A stretch of DNA of 27,728 bases from positions 1-27,728 of the forward strand of contig URZY01000013.1 of assembly GCA_900552495.1 (NCBI GenBank). The letters are read 5' to 3'. Every line of letters starts with the position of its first letter. Within the stretch, counting starts at the first letter, position 1. The notes under the pieces are model-generated. The model ran no database searches. It had not been told where the DNA came from and was given only the letters and a program-made list of their open reading frames with translations. Positions 20,061-27,728 of the stretch are shown one piece after another. A program made the translations under genes and the position numbers. The DNA comes from an uncultured Mycoplasmatota bacterium. GTDB taxonomy: Bacteria; Bacillota_I; Bacilli_A; RF39; UBA660.

Positions 20061-20409
20061 CCGAAAATAAAGCTACATAAACTTCTACAAGCTTAGTTAA
20101 CTAATTATTCTCATATATTATCCAAGTAATTAACGACCAAGATAATATACCAGTCTAAAAATTCTTTCTACTAGCTAGACAACTAATAGCTATAACTCGT
20201 TAAATTGAGCTCTCTAAAAATCCACGAGTAAAAATTAATAGAAAGCGCAGGCCATTATATTATTAGGCAAAAGCTACAGCTTGGCGTCCACCAAACATGT
20301 TTGCTACTGCATTTTTTAAATTTTTTGCGTTTATTTTTTTGTGTCCGTGACGTGGACAATCGACTTGCCATCTATGCTCAAATATTCCCGTCGAAACCAA
20401 GTCAGCCCC
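20031..20409 (-). ncRNA. ssrA: tmRNA (transfer-messenger RNA)
   Basis: The 5' end GGGGCTGACTTGGTTTCGAC and the 3' end GTTCGATTCTCCTCAGCTCC-ACCA are the conserved tmRNA termini, which pair as a 7-bp acceptor stem with one G-U. The tag frame runs from GCA at 20328 to a double TAA at 20265, encoding 21 residues that start AKNLKNAVAN and end RQAVAFA. Tags ending in -AFA rather than the usual -LAA recall mollicutes. With SmpB (encoded at 23543) it rescues stalled ribosomes. Its 3' end faces the prophage and is the likely attachment site. Confidence 0.97.
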
Positions 20410-20417
20410 ATAAAAAG

Positions 20418-20446
20418 ATTATAACATAACAAATATTATTTATCAA
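20418..20446 (-). promoter_or_regulatory. ssrA promoter
   Basis: TTGATA, a 17-bp spacer ending TGT, and TATAAT (minus strand) form a near-perfect extended -10 promoter. The tmRNA 5' G lies 9 nt past the -10. Confidence 0.88.
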
Positions 20447-20489
20447 TGTAAAGAGACTTAAAAAAATATGTCTAATACATAGAAATCCT

Positions 20490-20518
20490 TAGTAAAATTA
20501 GGCCAAATATGGTATACT
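20490..20518 (+). promoter_or_regulatory. pflB promoter
   Basis: TGG-TATACT is an extended -10, with a weak -35 (TAGTAA) at 17 bp. Start would be about 20525, right at the GGAGG, unless an upstream promoter also contributes. No clear redox operator is visible in the short region shared with ssrA. Confidence 0.55.
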
Positions 20519-20539
20519 AATAATCGGAGGTTGAATCAT

Positions 20540-22765
20540 ATGGAACAATGGAAAAATTTTAAAGAAGGAAACTGGACAAAAACAATTGATGTCCGTGATT
20601 TTATTCAAAAAAACTATAAACAATACAATGGAGATGAATCATTTTTAGCTCCAAAAACTAAAAAAACTGAAAAAGTTTGGAACAAATGTGAAGAATTATT
20701 AAAAGAAGAGTTAGCAAAACACGTTCTTGATATCGACGTAGATCACATGTCAGGGATTAATGCTTTTGATAAAGGTTACATTTGTGAAGAAGACAATGTA
20801 ATTGTTGGGCTTCAAACTGATGCACCACTAAAAAGAATAGTAAATCCTTATGGTGGAATAAGAATGGTTTACCAAGAGTTAGAAGCATATAATTACAAAT
20901 TAAATCCTGAGGTAGATAAATATTTTAATGAGTTTAGAAAAACTCACAATCAAGGTGTTTTTGATGCATATACAAGCGACATTAGAAAGGCTCGTCACGT
21001 TGGTTTACTAACAGGTCTACCTGACGCCTATGGCCGTGGTAGAATTATTGGAGATTATAGACGTATCGCATTATATGGTATTGATTTCTTACAAGCTGAA
21101 AAGAAAAAAGATCTAGAAAATCTAACTGGCCCAATGACTGCCAAATTAATTCAACTAAGAGAAGATGTTTCTGTTCAAATTAGAGCTTTAGAGGAAATTA
21201 AAAAAATGGCTGCTACATATGGCTTTGATATTTCAAAACCAGCCACTAATGCTAAAGAAGCTATACAATGGACATATTTTGGTTACTTAGCAGCAATAAA
21301 GGAAAATAATGGAGCTGCTATGAGCTTAGGTAGAGTTGATGCTTTCTTTGATATCTATATAAATAGAGATTTAGAAAACGGAATATTTACTGAAGAAGAG
21401 GCACAAGAACTAATTGATCAATTTGTAATCAAATTACGTTTAGCAAGACATTTAAGAACTCCTGACTACGATGAATTGTTTTCAGGAGATCCAACATGGG
21501 TTACATGTAGCATTGGTGGAGTAAGTTCTCACAATCGCCATATGGTTACAAAAAGTTCATACCGTATTCTTCACACTTTAACTAACCTAAACCCTGCTCC
21601 AGAGCCAAATATGACTGTATTATGGAGCGAAAAATTACCAGAAAGTTTTAAAAAATATTGTGCAAAAATGTCTATTGATACTGATGCTATTCAATATGAA
21701 AGTGATGATTTAATGCGCCCAATCTATGGGGAAGATTATGCAATTGCTTGCTGTGTTTCTGCTATGAGAGTTGGTAAAGATATGCAATTCTTTGGAGCAA
21801 GATGTAATCTAGCAAAAGCATTATTGTATTCTATTAATGGCGGTATAGACGAAGTTAAAAAAGATAAAGTTCTTGACGGATTTGAAATTATGGATGACGA
21901 GTATCTTGATTACGATAAAGTTAAAACTGCTTACTTTAAAGCCCTTGAAAAGGTAGCTGAAATTTACTCTGGGGCAATGAATATCATTCACTATATGCAT
22001 GATAAATATGCTTATGAAGCTGGACAAATGGCTTTACATGACACAAATGTACATAGATATATGGCTTATGGTGTAGCTGGACTATCTGTTGCCGCTGATT
22101 CCCTATCAGCAATCAAATATGCAAAAGTTAAACCAATCCGTAATGAAGAAGGTTTAGCAATTGACTTTGAAATTGAAGGTGAATATCCTCAATACGGAAA
22201 TGATGATGATAGAGCCGATGACATTGCAATTGAAATCGTAAACAAAATATCATCAGAATTAAAGAAACACAAAACATATCGAAATGCTGAACCAACAATG
22301 TCTGTACTAACTATTACTTCAAATGTTGTCTATGGTTCAAAAACAGGAGCAACACCAGATGGAAGAAAAGCCGGTGTACCATTCGCTCCAGGAGCAAATC
22401 CAATGCATGGTAGAGATAAATCAGGCGCTATTGCTTCTCTTAACTCTGTAGCTAAATTACCATATGGAGAATGTTGTAAAGATGGTGTATCTAATACCTT
22501 CACAATTGTCCCTTCAACACTAGGAGCAAATAAAGAAGAACAAATTATAAACTTAGTTGATTTAATGGATGGATATTTTGCTCAAGGAGCACATCATTTA
22601 AATGTAAATGTTCTAAATCGTGAAACACTAATTGATGCAATGGAAAATCCAGAAAAATATCCACTACTTACAATCCGTGTATCAGGATATGCTGTACACT
22701 TTAATAGATTAACAAGAAAGCAACAAGAAGAAGTTATTTCAAGAACATTCCATGAATCAAAATAA
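20540..22765 (+). CDS. pflB: Formate C-acetyltransferase (pyruvate formate-lyase)
   Basis: This glycyl-radical enzyme converts pyruvate and CoA to acetyl-CoA and formate. In 741 residues it carries the adjacent catalytic cysteines in AIACCVSAMR (about 404-405) and the radical-bearing glycine in RVSGYAVHF (about 716). VNPYGGIRM, LTGLPDAYGRGRIIGDYRR and the PNMTVLWSEKLP segments are canonical. The ATG at 20540 lies 9 nt after GGAGG; a TTG at 20531 touches the ribosome site and is rejected. The activase gene overlaps its 3' end. It is host metabolism and marks an anaerobic or facultative fermenter. Confidence 0.98.
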   Translation: MEQWKNFKEGNWTKTIDVRDFIQKNYKQYNGDESFLAPKTKKTEKVWNKCEELLKEELAKHVLDIDVDHMSGINAFDKGYICEEDNVIVGLQTDAPLKRIVNPYGGIRMVYQELEAYNYKLNPEVDKYFNEFRKTHNQGVFDAYTSDIRKARHVGLLTGLPDAYGRGRIIGDYRRIALYGIDFLQAEKKKDLENLTGPMTAKLIQLREDVSVQIRALEEIKKMAATYGFDISKPATNAKEAIQWTYFGYLAAIKENNGAAMSLGRVDAFFDIYINRDLENGIFTEEEAQELIDQFVIKLRLARHLRTPDYDELFSGDPTWVTCSIGGVSSHNRHMVTKSSYRILHTLTNLNPAPEPNMTVLWSEKLPESFKKYCAKMSIDTDAIQYESDDLMRPIYGEDYAIACCVSAMRVGKDMQFFGARCNLAKALLYSINGGIDEVKKDKVLDGFEIMDDEYLDYDKVKTAYFKALEKVAEIYSGAMNIIHYMHDKYAYEAGQMALHDTNVHRYMAYGVAGLSVAADSLSAIKYAKVKPIRNEEGLAIDFEIEGEYPQYGNDDDRADDIAIEIVNKISSELKKHKTYRNAEPTMSVLTITSNVVYGSKTGATPDGRKAGVPFAPGANPMHGRDKSGAIASLNSVAKLPYGECCKDGVSNTFTIVPSTLGANKEEQIINLVDLMDGYFAQGAHHLNVNVLNRETLIDAMENPEKYPLLTIRVSGYAVHFNRLTRKQQEEVISRTFHESK

Positions 22766-23480
22766 AATATTTGCGAGCATCGACTCTATTGAATCATTTG
22801 GTTTAGTTGATGGTCCAGGAATAAGAGTAGTCGTATTCTTTAACGGATGTAAACTAAGATGCAAATACTGTCACAATCCAGAAATGTGGCAAAAAAAAGA
22901 AAACAATTACACCCCACAACAATTAGTGGACAAAATTAAACGTTATAAAACATACTTTAAAGATAAAGGTGGTGTCACATTTTCTGGTGGTGAGCCACTT
23001 CTTCAAAGTAAATTTATTATTGAAACAGCTAAACTCCTAAAACAAGAAAATATTCATGTTGCTTTAGACACTGCCGGTGTTGGACTAGGAGATTATGCAG
23101 AAGTATTAAAATATATTGATCTAGTTTTACTAGATATAAAACATACAACTAAAACAGGCTATAAAGAAATAACTACTTTAGAAATAGATGAAGTTGAAAA
23201 ATTTATAGCTGAAATCAACAAACAAAAAAAACCAGTATGGATTAGACAAGTCATAGTTCCAGGAATAATGGACAATCACCAATACATAGACAGTCTTGTC
23301 AATTATTTAAAAAAAATCAATAACATACAACGAGTTGACTTCTTACCTTATCATAGACTAGGACGTGAAAAATATTTATCTCTAAATATTCCCTATCCCT
23401 ACGAAGATAAAGAAGATATGGACAAAACAACCTGTGAAGAATTATATAAATACTTTGAAAGCCAATATAAAAAGGACTAA
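22752..23480 (+). CDS. pflA: Pyruvate formate-lyase activating enzyme
   Basis: This radical SAM enzyme installs the glycyl radical on PflB. The 242 residues show DSIESFGLVDGPGIR, the cluster motif CKLRCKYC (Cys33, 37, 40), TFSGGEPLLQ for SAM binding, LLDIKH and the C-terminal RVDFLPYHRLG. It overlaps pflB by 14 nt, so the two are co-translated. A strong terminator covers its stop codon. Length is typical. Confidence 0.97.
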   Translation: MNQNKIFASIDSIESFGLVDGPGIRVVVFFNGCKLRCKYCHNPEMWQKKENNYTPQQLVDKIKRYKTYFKDKGGVTFSGGEPLLQSKFIIETAKLLKQENIHVALDTAGVGLGDYAEVLKYIDLVLLDIKHTTKTGYKEITTLEIDEVEKFIAEINKQKKPVWIRQVIVPGIMDNHQYIDSLVNYLKKINNIQRVDFLPYHRLGREKYLSLNIPYPYEDKEDMDKTTCEELYKYFESQYKKD

Positions 23481-23500
23481 TGTAAGTCCTTTTTCTTTTT
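23469..23500. terminator. Bidirectional terminator between pflA and smpB
   Basis: AAAAAGGACT-AATGTA-AGTCCTTTTT is a perfect 10-bp stem overlapping the pflA stop, followed by CTTTTT on the plus strand and by TTTTTATATT in the minus direction. It can serve the convergent pfl and smpB units. Confidence 0.88.
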
Positions 23501-23542
23501 ATTTATGTACAAATAAAACATTTTTTATAACAAAAGAAGGTG

Positions 23543-23980
23543 TTAATAATTTTTTAAACTCTTAGCAACTTCTCTTTTTATATCCCTTTGTTTTATAGAT
23601 TCGCGCTTATCATAATCTTTCTTACCACGACAAACACCTAAAGCAACTTTCAATCTGTTATTTTTAAAATAAAGCTTTACTGGAACTAAAGTAACTCCCT
23701 TTAACTTTATAGCTTCATCAAGTTTCTTTATTTCTTTTTTATGTAACAATAACTTTCTACTTCTTGTTTCCGAATGATTAAAAATATTCCCCTCTTTATA
23801 TTGTCCTACAAACATATTAAGTAAAAAAATCTCTCCATTTTTAATAATTCCATAACAATCTTTTATATTACAGTTACCACTTCTAATTGATTTAATCTCT
23901 GTTCCCGTAAGAACTATTCCTGCTTCATAAATATCATCTACAAAGTAATCATGATATACCTTTCTATTAATTATTTCCAT
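23543..23980 (-). CDS. smpB: SsrA-binding protein SmpB
   Basis: This 145-residue partner of tmRNA in trans-translation contains DYFVDDIYEAGIVLTGTEIKSIRSGNCNIKDCYG, FNHSETRSRKLLLHKKEI and GVTLVPVKLYFKNNRLKVALGVCRGKKDYDKR, all conserved SmpB blocks including the C-terminal tail that reaches the decoding site. The ATG at 23980 follows GGAGCGTGATTT, a ribosome site sitting over the capA stop. A TTG one codon earlier is less likely. It is the last gene of the rnr-capA-smpB operon. Confidence 0.97.
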   Translation of the reverse strand: MEIINRKVYHDYFVDDIYEAGIVLTGTEIKSIRSGNCNIKDCYGIIKNGEIFLLNMFVGQYKEGNIFNHSETRSRKLLLHKKEIKKLDEAIKLKGVTLVPVKLYFKNNRLKVALGVCRGKKDYDKRESIKQRDIKREVAKSLKNY

Positions 23981-23984
23981 CAAA

Positions 23985-25157
23985 TCACGCTCCTATCCCC
24001 CACTCAAGTTCAGAATATCGCGAACTAACAATACCTTTATATTTTTCATAATAACTTCTATAATTTGGTAAAATAGTTTCATTTAACTGTGCATATGGGA
24101 AAACCTTAAAGTCTCTATTGCTAGAATTCAAATGATATCTCGTATAAGTTAAATCTGCTTTAGGATTAACAATACTAACAGTAACATCTCCATCAACATC
24201 AACAACCTTCTTTATTGTAACTTCCATCATCAATCCTGTCAATTTTTCAACCCCAATTTGTCCAGAAATAAAATTTCCCAATGAATAAATTACAAAAGTT
24301 TTACCATTGTTAATATACTCCACTGGCTCAACAACATGTGGATGAGCACCAATTATTAAATCAACACCAAGTTCCGATAAATAATTAGCTATTTTAGTTT
24401 GATCCTCAGACACGCCCAATGAATATTCAGTTCCCCAATGCATTGCCAATATCACAACATCTACTTTATCTCTTACTTTTTCTATATCTGCTTTAGCCTT
24501 TTCATTAGAATAAACATTGTTTAAATACTCTTTACCTGTTGGTGGATTTAACCCATTAGTCCAGGTTGTATACGAAAAGAAAGCATATTTAATACCATTT
24601 TTTTCATAAATACGCACCTTATCACGTTCTTCTTGTGATGACCACGATCCGGCTGTTATTATTTGTTCCTTGCTATTCCAATATTTTGTAGATTCAATAA
24701 CCCCTGTCTCTCCTTTATCCATCGTATGATTAGTTGCTAAAGAAACCAAATCAAATCCAGCATCAATCATCGCATCTCCTACCTCTTGTGGTGAATTAAA
24801 CCTTGGATAATTAGAATATGGAATCGCCTTACCACCTAAAATAGTCTCCTGATTATAATAAGCTAAATCATAACTACTAGAAATTGGTTTAATAAGTTCA
24901 ATCATAGGCTTAAAATCATACCCACCATTACTAAGTCTAGCATCATAATAAACTGATTCATGAATTAAAGCATCTCCAACCATAAACAACTTAAATTGAT
25001 ACTCTTTCTTTTTCTTCTCAATCTTTATTGATTTAGTCTCAGCATCACTCAAAAGAAAAAAATTAGAATACAAATAGAAGCCACCTGTTACTAATAATCC
25101 TAAAACTAATCCAACCAAAATAATGTTCTTCCATTTTATTCTAATTTTCTTTTTCAT
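23985..25157 (-). CDS. CapA family (PGA_cap) protein
   Basis: This 390-residue protein is anchored by one N-terminal transmembrane segment (IILVGLVLGLLVTGGFYLYSNFF), with a metallophosphatase-like domain outside. Motifs: FMVGDALIHESVYYDA, YNQETILGG, LATNHTMDKG, AMHWGTEYS and GAHPHVVEPVEYINNGKTFVIYSLGNF, which are the metal-site blocks of the family. CapA in bacilli takes part in poly-gamma-glutamate capsule export, but most homologues without capB and capC neighbours are uncharacterised, as here. It lies between rnr and smpB with 4-7 nt gaps, so it is co-transcribed. Confidence 0.93.
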   Translation of the reverse strand: MKKKIRIKWKNIILVGLVLGLLVTGGFYLYSNFFLLSDAETKSIKIEKKKKEYQFKLFMVGDALIHESVYYDARLSNGGYDFKPMIELIKPISSSYDLAYYNQETILGGKAIPYSNYPRFNSPQEVGDAMIDAGFDLVSLATNHTMDKGETGVIESTKYWNSKEQIITAGSWSSQEERDKVRIYEKNGIKYAFFSYTTWTNGLNPPTGKEYLNNVYSNEKAKADIEKVRDKVDVVILAMHWGTEYSLGVSEDQTKIANYLSELGVDLIIGAHPHVVEPVEYINNGKTFVIYSLGNFISGQIGVEKLTGLMMEVTIKKVVDVDGDVTVSIVNPKADLTYTRYHLNSSNRDFKVFPYAQLNETILPNYRSYYEKYKGIVSSRYSELEWGIGA

Positions 25158-25163
25158 TTACTA

Positions 25164-27272
25164 CTACACCTTCTTAACAACCTCAAAGTCAATAGTTTTC
25201 TCTTCTCGAGAAGCTCTAATAACTTTAACAATAACTCTATCTCCAATACGATATTGAATATGAGTTCGTTCCCCAGTAAGTGTCATATGTTCTTCATCAT
25301 AATGGAAAAAGTCATTCATATCTCTTAATGGCACTAATCCCTCAATTAAATTATCAAGTTCTACAAACATCCCAAAACTTGTAACTGAAGAAACCATTCC
25401 CTCATATTCTTCACCAATATGATCTTCCATATACTCAGCCATTTTCATATCTTCGACTTCTCTTTCGCAATCAACAGCAGCTCTTTCTCTCGCTGAAGAA
25501 TGTTCCGTTATATAAACAAGCTTTTCTTCCCACTTACGAACTGTCCCCATATCTGCTTTTCCATCAAATAAATATGTTCTTAACAATCTATGAACAGTTG
25601 TATCAGGATAACGTCTAATTGGCGATGTAAAGTGTGTATAACAAGGACTAGCCAAGCCATAATGTCCTAAATTTTCAGGCTTATACACAGCCTTTTGCAT
25701 ACTTCTAAGCAACAAACTGGATAAAATTTTAAATTCCGGTTTATCACGCAAACTCTCTAATATACGTTGCATAGTTGTGGGTTTTACATCTTTAACATCA
25801 CCATTAACAGTATACCCCAAACTACTAATAAAGCTCAAGAAACTCCTAATTTTATCTTCTTTCGGAATCTCATGTACACGATATACAAACGGTAAATTCA
25901 TAAAATAAATATGTGATGCAACACACTCATTAGCAGCAATCATAAAATCTTCAATTAAATTTTCGCCAATACCACGTTCTCTTAAAATAACGTCCGTTGG
26001 TTTACAGTTTTCATCAACTAAAATTTTTGCCTCCTCAACGCCAAAATCAATATACCCTCTCTTTGTTTTAGCCTTTCGAAGAATAGATGCTAATTCAGCC
26101 ATTAGTCTTAATGACTTTTCATAACTTTCATAACCATCCGGAACAATATTATTTTCCAAAATACTATTAACTTTATTATAAGTCATTTGAATCTTAGAGC
26201 AAATTACACTTTGAAAAATTTCATAATCAATTTGTCGTCCACTAGCATCAAATTCCATTACACAACTAATTGCTAATCTATCAACATTAGGGTTAAGAGA
26301 ACAAATCCCGTTTGACAATTCATGTGGTAACATTGGAATAACTCTATCCACCAAATAAACACTAGTACCTCTCTCCATTGCTTCATTATCTAAAGGACTA
26401 CCTTCTTTAACATAATAACTAACATCGGCAATGTGTACACCCAATTTATAATTACCATTATTGAGTCTTTCAATAGATATAGCATCATCTATATCACGGG
26501 TATCATCCCCATCAATTGTAAATATTTCCATATCACGCAAATCGCGTCTTCCTACCATTTCTTCTTCACTAACTTCAGCAGGAATATTTTTAACTTCTTC
26601 TTTTACATCATCTGGAAAATCAACATTAATATTATATTTATAAATAATAGATAAAATATCCACTCCAGGATCATGCTTATGACCAATAATTTCCAATATT
26701 TTTCCTTCATATTTAGTATTACCATTTAATTTTTTTCCAAGTTCTACAACAACCTTATGGCCATCAACAGCATTCATTGCCTTATCTTTTGGTATCTCAA
26801 TATTAAGTTTTATTTTTGGATCATCTAAAGTAATATGGCCTTTTCCCTTTTTATCAAAATTAATTTCACCAATATATCTTTCAACTTGTCTTTTAATAAT
26901 TCTAAGAATTCTACCCTCTAATCTATCTAAATTCATTTTACTAGTTATTTCAACCAATACAATATCATCATGAATAGCACCATTCATATTTTCTTGAGAA
27001 ACGTAAACATCCTCTTCCATATTTTCAATTTCTACAAAGCCAAATCCCTTTTTATTTGCTCGCATCGTTCCTTTTCTCAAATGACTATTTTCAAGCATCA
27101 TATACTTATCTTTATTAGAATGATAAATTATTACTTCATTTTCCAGTTTTCTAAGTTCATCCATAAGTAAAGTCGTATCTTCTACACTATCTACATTCAA
27201 AGCATGCTGTAACTCAAAAATATCAAGTGCCTTATCACTATTTTTTAATACATTAATTATATCGTCTCTCAT
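25164..27272 (-). CDS. rnr: Ribonuclease R
   Basis: This 3'-5' exoribonuclease has about 702 residues. A winged N-terminal region is followed by cold-shock domains (GTMRANKKGFGFVEIENMEEDVYVSQENMNGA), the RNB catalytic core with FTIDGDDTRDIDDAIS (metal-binding aspartates), GVHIADVSYYV, FTSPIRRYPD, and an S1 domain (YEGMVSSVTSFGMFVELDN). I chose the ATG at 27272 after GTAGGATGTG; an upstream in-frame start adds 14 unlikely residues. RNase R degrades mRNAs released by tmRNA-SmpB, which explains its operon with smpB. Confidence 0.97.
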   Translation of the reverse strand: MRDDIINVLKNSDKALDIFELQHALNVDSVEDTTLLMDELRKLENEVIIYHSNKDKYMMLENSHLRKGTMRANKKGFGFVEIENMEEDVYVSQENMNGAIHDDIVLVEITSKMNLDRLEGRILRIIKRQVERYIGEINFDKKGKGHITLDDPKIKLNIEIPKDKAMNAVDGHKVVVELGKKLNGNTKYEGKILEIIGHKHDPGVDILSIIYKYNINVDFPDDVKEEVKNIPAEVSEEEMVGRRDLRDMEIFTIDGDDTRDIDDAISIERLNNGNYKLGVHIADVSYYVKEGSPLDNEAMERGTSVYLVDRVIPMLPHELSNGICSLNPNVDRLAISCVMEFDASGRQIDYEIFQSVICSKIQMTYNKVNSILENNIVPDGYESYEKSLRLMAELASILRKAKTKRGYIDFGVEEAKILVDENCKPTDVILRERGIGENLIEDFMIAANECVASHIYFMNLPFVYRVHEIPKEDKIRSFLSFISSLGYTVNGDVKDVKPTTMQRILESLRDKPEFKILSSLLLRSMQKAVYKPENLGHYGLASPCYTHFTSPIRRYPDTTVHRLLRTYLFDGKADMGTVRKWEEKLVYITEHSSARERAAVDCEREVEDMKMAEYMEDHIGEEYEGMVSSVTSFGMFVELDNLIEGLVPLRDMNDFFHYDEEHMTLTGERTHIQYRIGDRVIVKVIRASREEKTIDFEVVKKV

Positions 27273-27293
27273 ATGATCACATCCTACACTAAC

Positions 27294-27299
27294 ATTATA
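27294..27299 (-). promoter_or_regulatory. -10 of the rnr operon promoter
   Basis: TATAAT lies 21 bp upstream of the rnr ATG on the minus strand, with only a weak -35 (TAGTTA) at 17 bp. A terminator upstream separates rnr from secG, so a promoter is needed here. Confidence 0.5.
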
Positions 27300-27334
27300 C
27301 TCTATTTTGTTCAATATAACTAGACCCTTTTAAC

Positions 27335-27360
27335 AAAAGAAAAAGGACTTAACGTCCTTT
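27335..27360 (-). terminator. secG terminator
   Basis: AAAGGAC-TTAAC-GTCCTTT is a 7-bp stem overlapping the secG stop codon, followed on the minus strand by TTTTTCTTTTG. Confidence 0.82.
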
Positions 27361-27574
27361 AAATAAACATCGAAATTAAACATATAACAAAGAAAGTTAA
27401 TCCTAAAACTAAAGTAAGTCTACTTATAAACAGTTCAGATCCACGTTCTTTTCTCTTTGTAAATAAATCTGAGTTTCCACCAGAAATAATTTGCGCTGCA
27501 CTTTCTGCCTTTCCACTTTGTAAAAGAACTATTACAATTAGTAGAATAGAAATAATTAAAAGTGCTGTTTCCAT
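27359..27574 (-). CDS. secG: Protein translocase subunit SecG
   Basis: This 71-residue protein has two transmembrane helices (ALLIISILLIVIVLLQSGKAE and LTLVLGLTFFVICLISMFI) flanking the conserved loop QSGKAESAAQIISGGNSDLFTKRKERG, diagnostic for SecG of the SecYEG channel. The ATG at 27574 has CGGAGGTGTGGTTA before it; a longer in-frame version lacks a ribosome site. secG followed by rnr, smpB and ssrA is a common Firmicutes gene order. Confidence 0.95.
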   Translation of the reverse strand: METALLIISILLIVIVLLQSGKAESAAQIISGGNSDLFTKRKERGSELFISRLTLVLGLTFFVICLISMFI

Positions 27575-27602
27575 TAACCACACCTCCGATAACAATACCA
27601 TT

Positions 27603-27631
27603 ATTTTAACATAATTAAATAGCATTTGCAA
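27603..27631 (-). promoter_or_regulatory. secG promoter
   Basis: TTGCAA, a 17-bp spacer ending TGT, then TAAAAT on the minus strand is a good extended -10 promoter. Its start falls about 20 nt before GGAGG. I see no gene in the remaining 27632-27728. Confidence 0.75.
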
Positions 27632-27728
27632 CAATTTTAAATGAAGAAAAAACTTAGATGATTATTGTAAATTTGTATAATTGTAAATGATGTGATACCA
27701 AAAAATCAGAAAAAATATTAATTCTAAA

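Noticed and set aside
1..27728. CRISPR array, tRNA genes or insertion sequences
   Set aside because: No regularly spaced direct repeats, no tRNA cloverleaf apart from the tRNA-like part of ssrA, and no transposase were seen.

Overview
The window is AT-rich Firmicutes-type DNA in the standard bacterial code (TGA is used as a stop). It has consensus sigma-A promoters, strong AGGAGG ribosome sites and intrinsic terminators. About three quarters of it (1 to about 20030) is one end of a tailed, HK97-type siphovirus prophage integrated at the 3' end of the tmRNA gene ssrA. The rest (about 20031-27728) is host chromosome: ssrA, pflB-pflA (anaerobic pyruvate fermentation), rnr-capA-smpB and secG. A fermentative gut bacillus, or a relative close to the Erysipelotrichia or Mycoplasmatota, would fit. 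The tmRNA tag ending AVAFA points the same way, but this placement is an inference.

Prophage layout, read from its right end. A rightward lysogeny operon holds a CI-like repressor (17123), an ImmA-type metallopeptidase (17469), a Bro-N protein (17800) and the integrase (18791). A leftward early operon starts at a textbook promoter with an operator between its -35 and -10. It runs through a Cro-like regulator, a small HTH protein that may be the excisionase (15921), a DnaD-like replisome organiser carrying three 11-bp iterons, a DnaB-type helicase, SpoVG, and many very small proteins, several of them membrane proteins, plus a lipoprotein. After an accessory tyrosine recombinase comes an ArpU-like late regulator (8146), a late promoter preceded by 10-bp tandem repeats, and a leader hairpin. 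The late genes follow: HNH nuclease, TerS, TerL, portal, ClpP-like protease, capsid, four head-tail joining genes and the major tail protein. The tape measure, tail tip, lysis genes and the other att site lie off the left edge.

The most interesting candidate is a minus-strand small RNA of about 95 nt (about 18738 to 18644) between the Bro-N and integrase genes. It has its own promoter, a 5' hairpin with a 29-nt loop, and an intrinsic terminator. The loop contains 21 nt perfectly complementary to codons 5-12 of the putative excisionase mRNA 2.6 kb away. This looks like a trans-acting antisense switch on excision that is also cis-antisense to the integrase leader. Other notable points are a rightward membrane-protein gene (16210) with its own consensus promoter inside the early operon, an exact operator copy inside the cro 3' end, a reused gene-junction cassette, a G/C-run block that may be the cos site, an HNH gene with no ordinary start codon, and an intrinsic terminator between the late promoter and the late genes.
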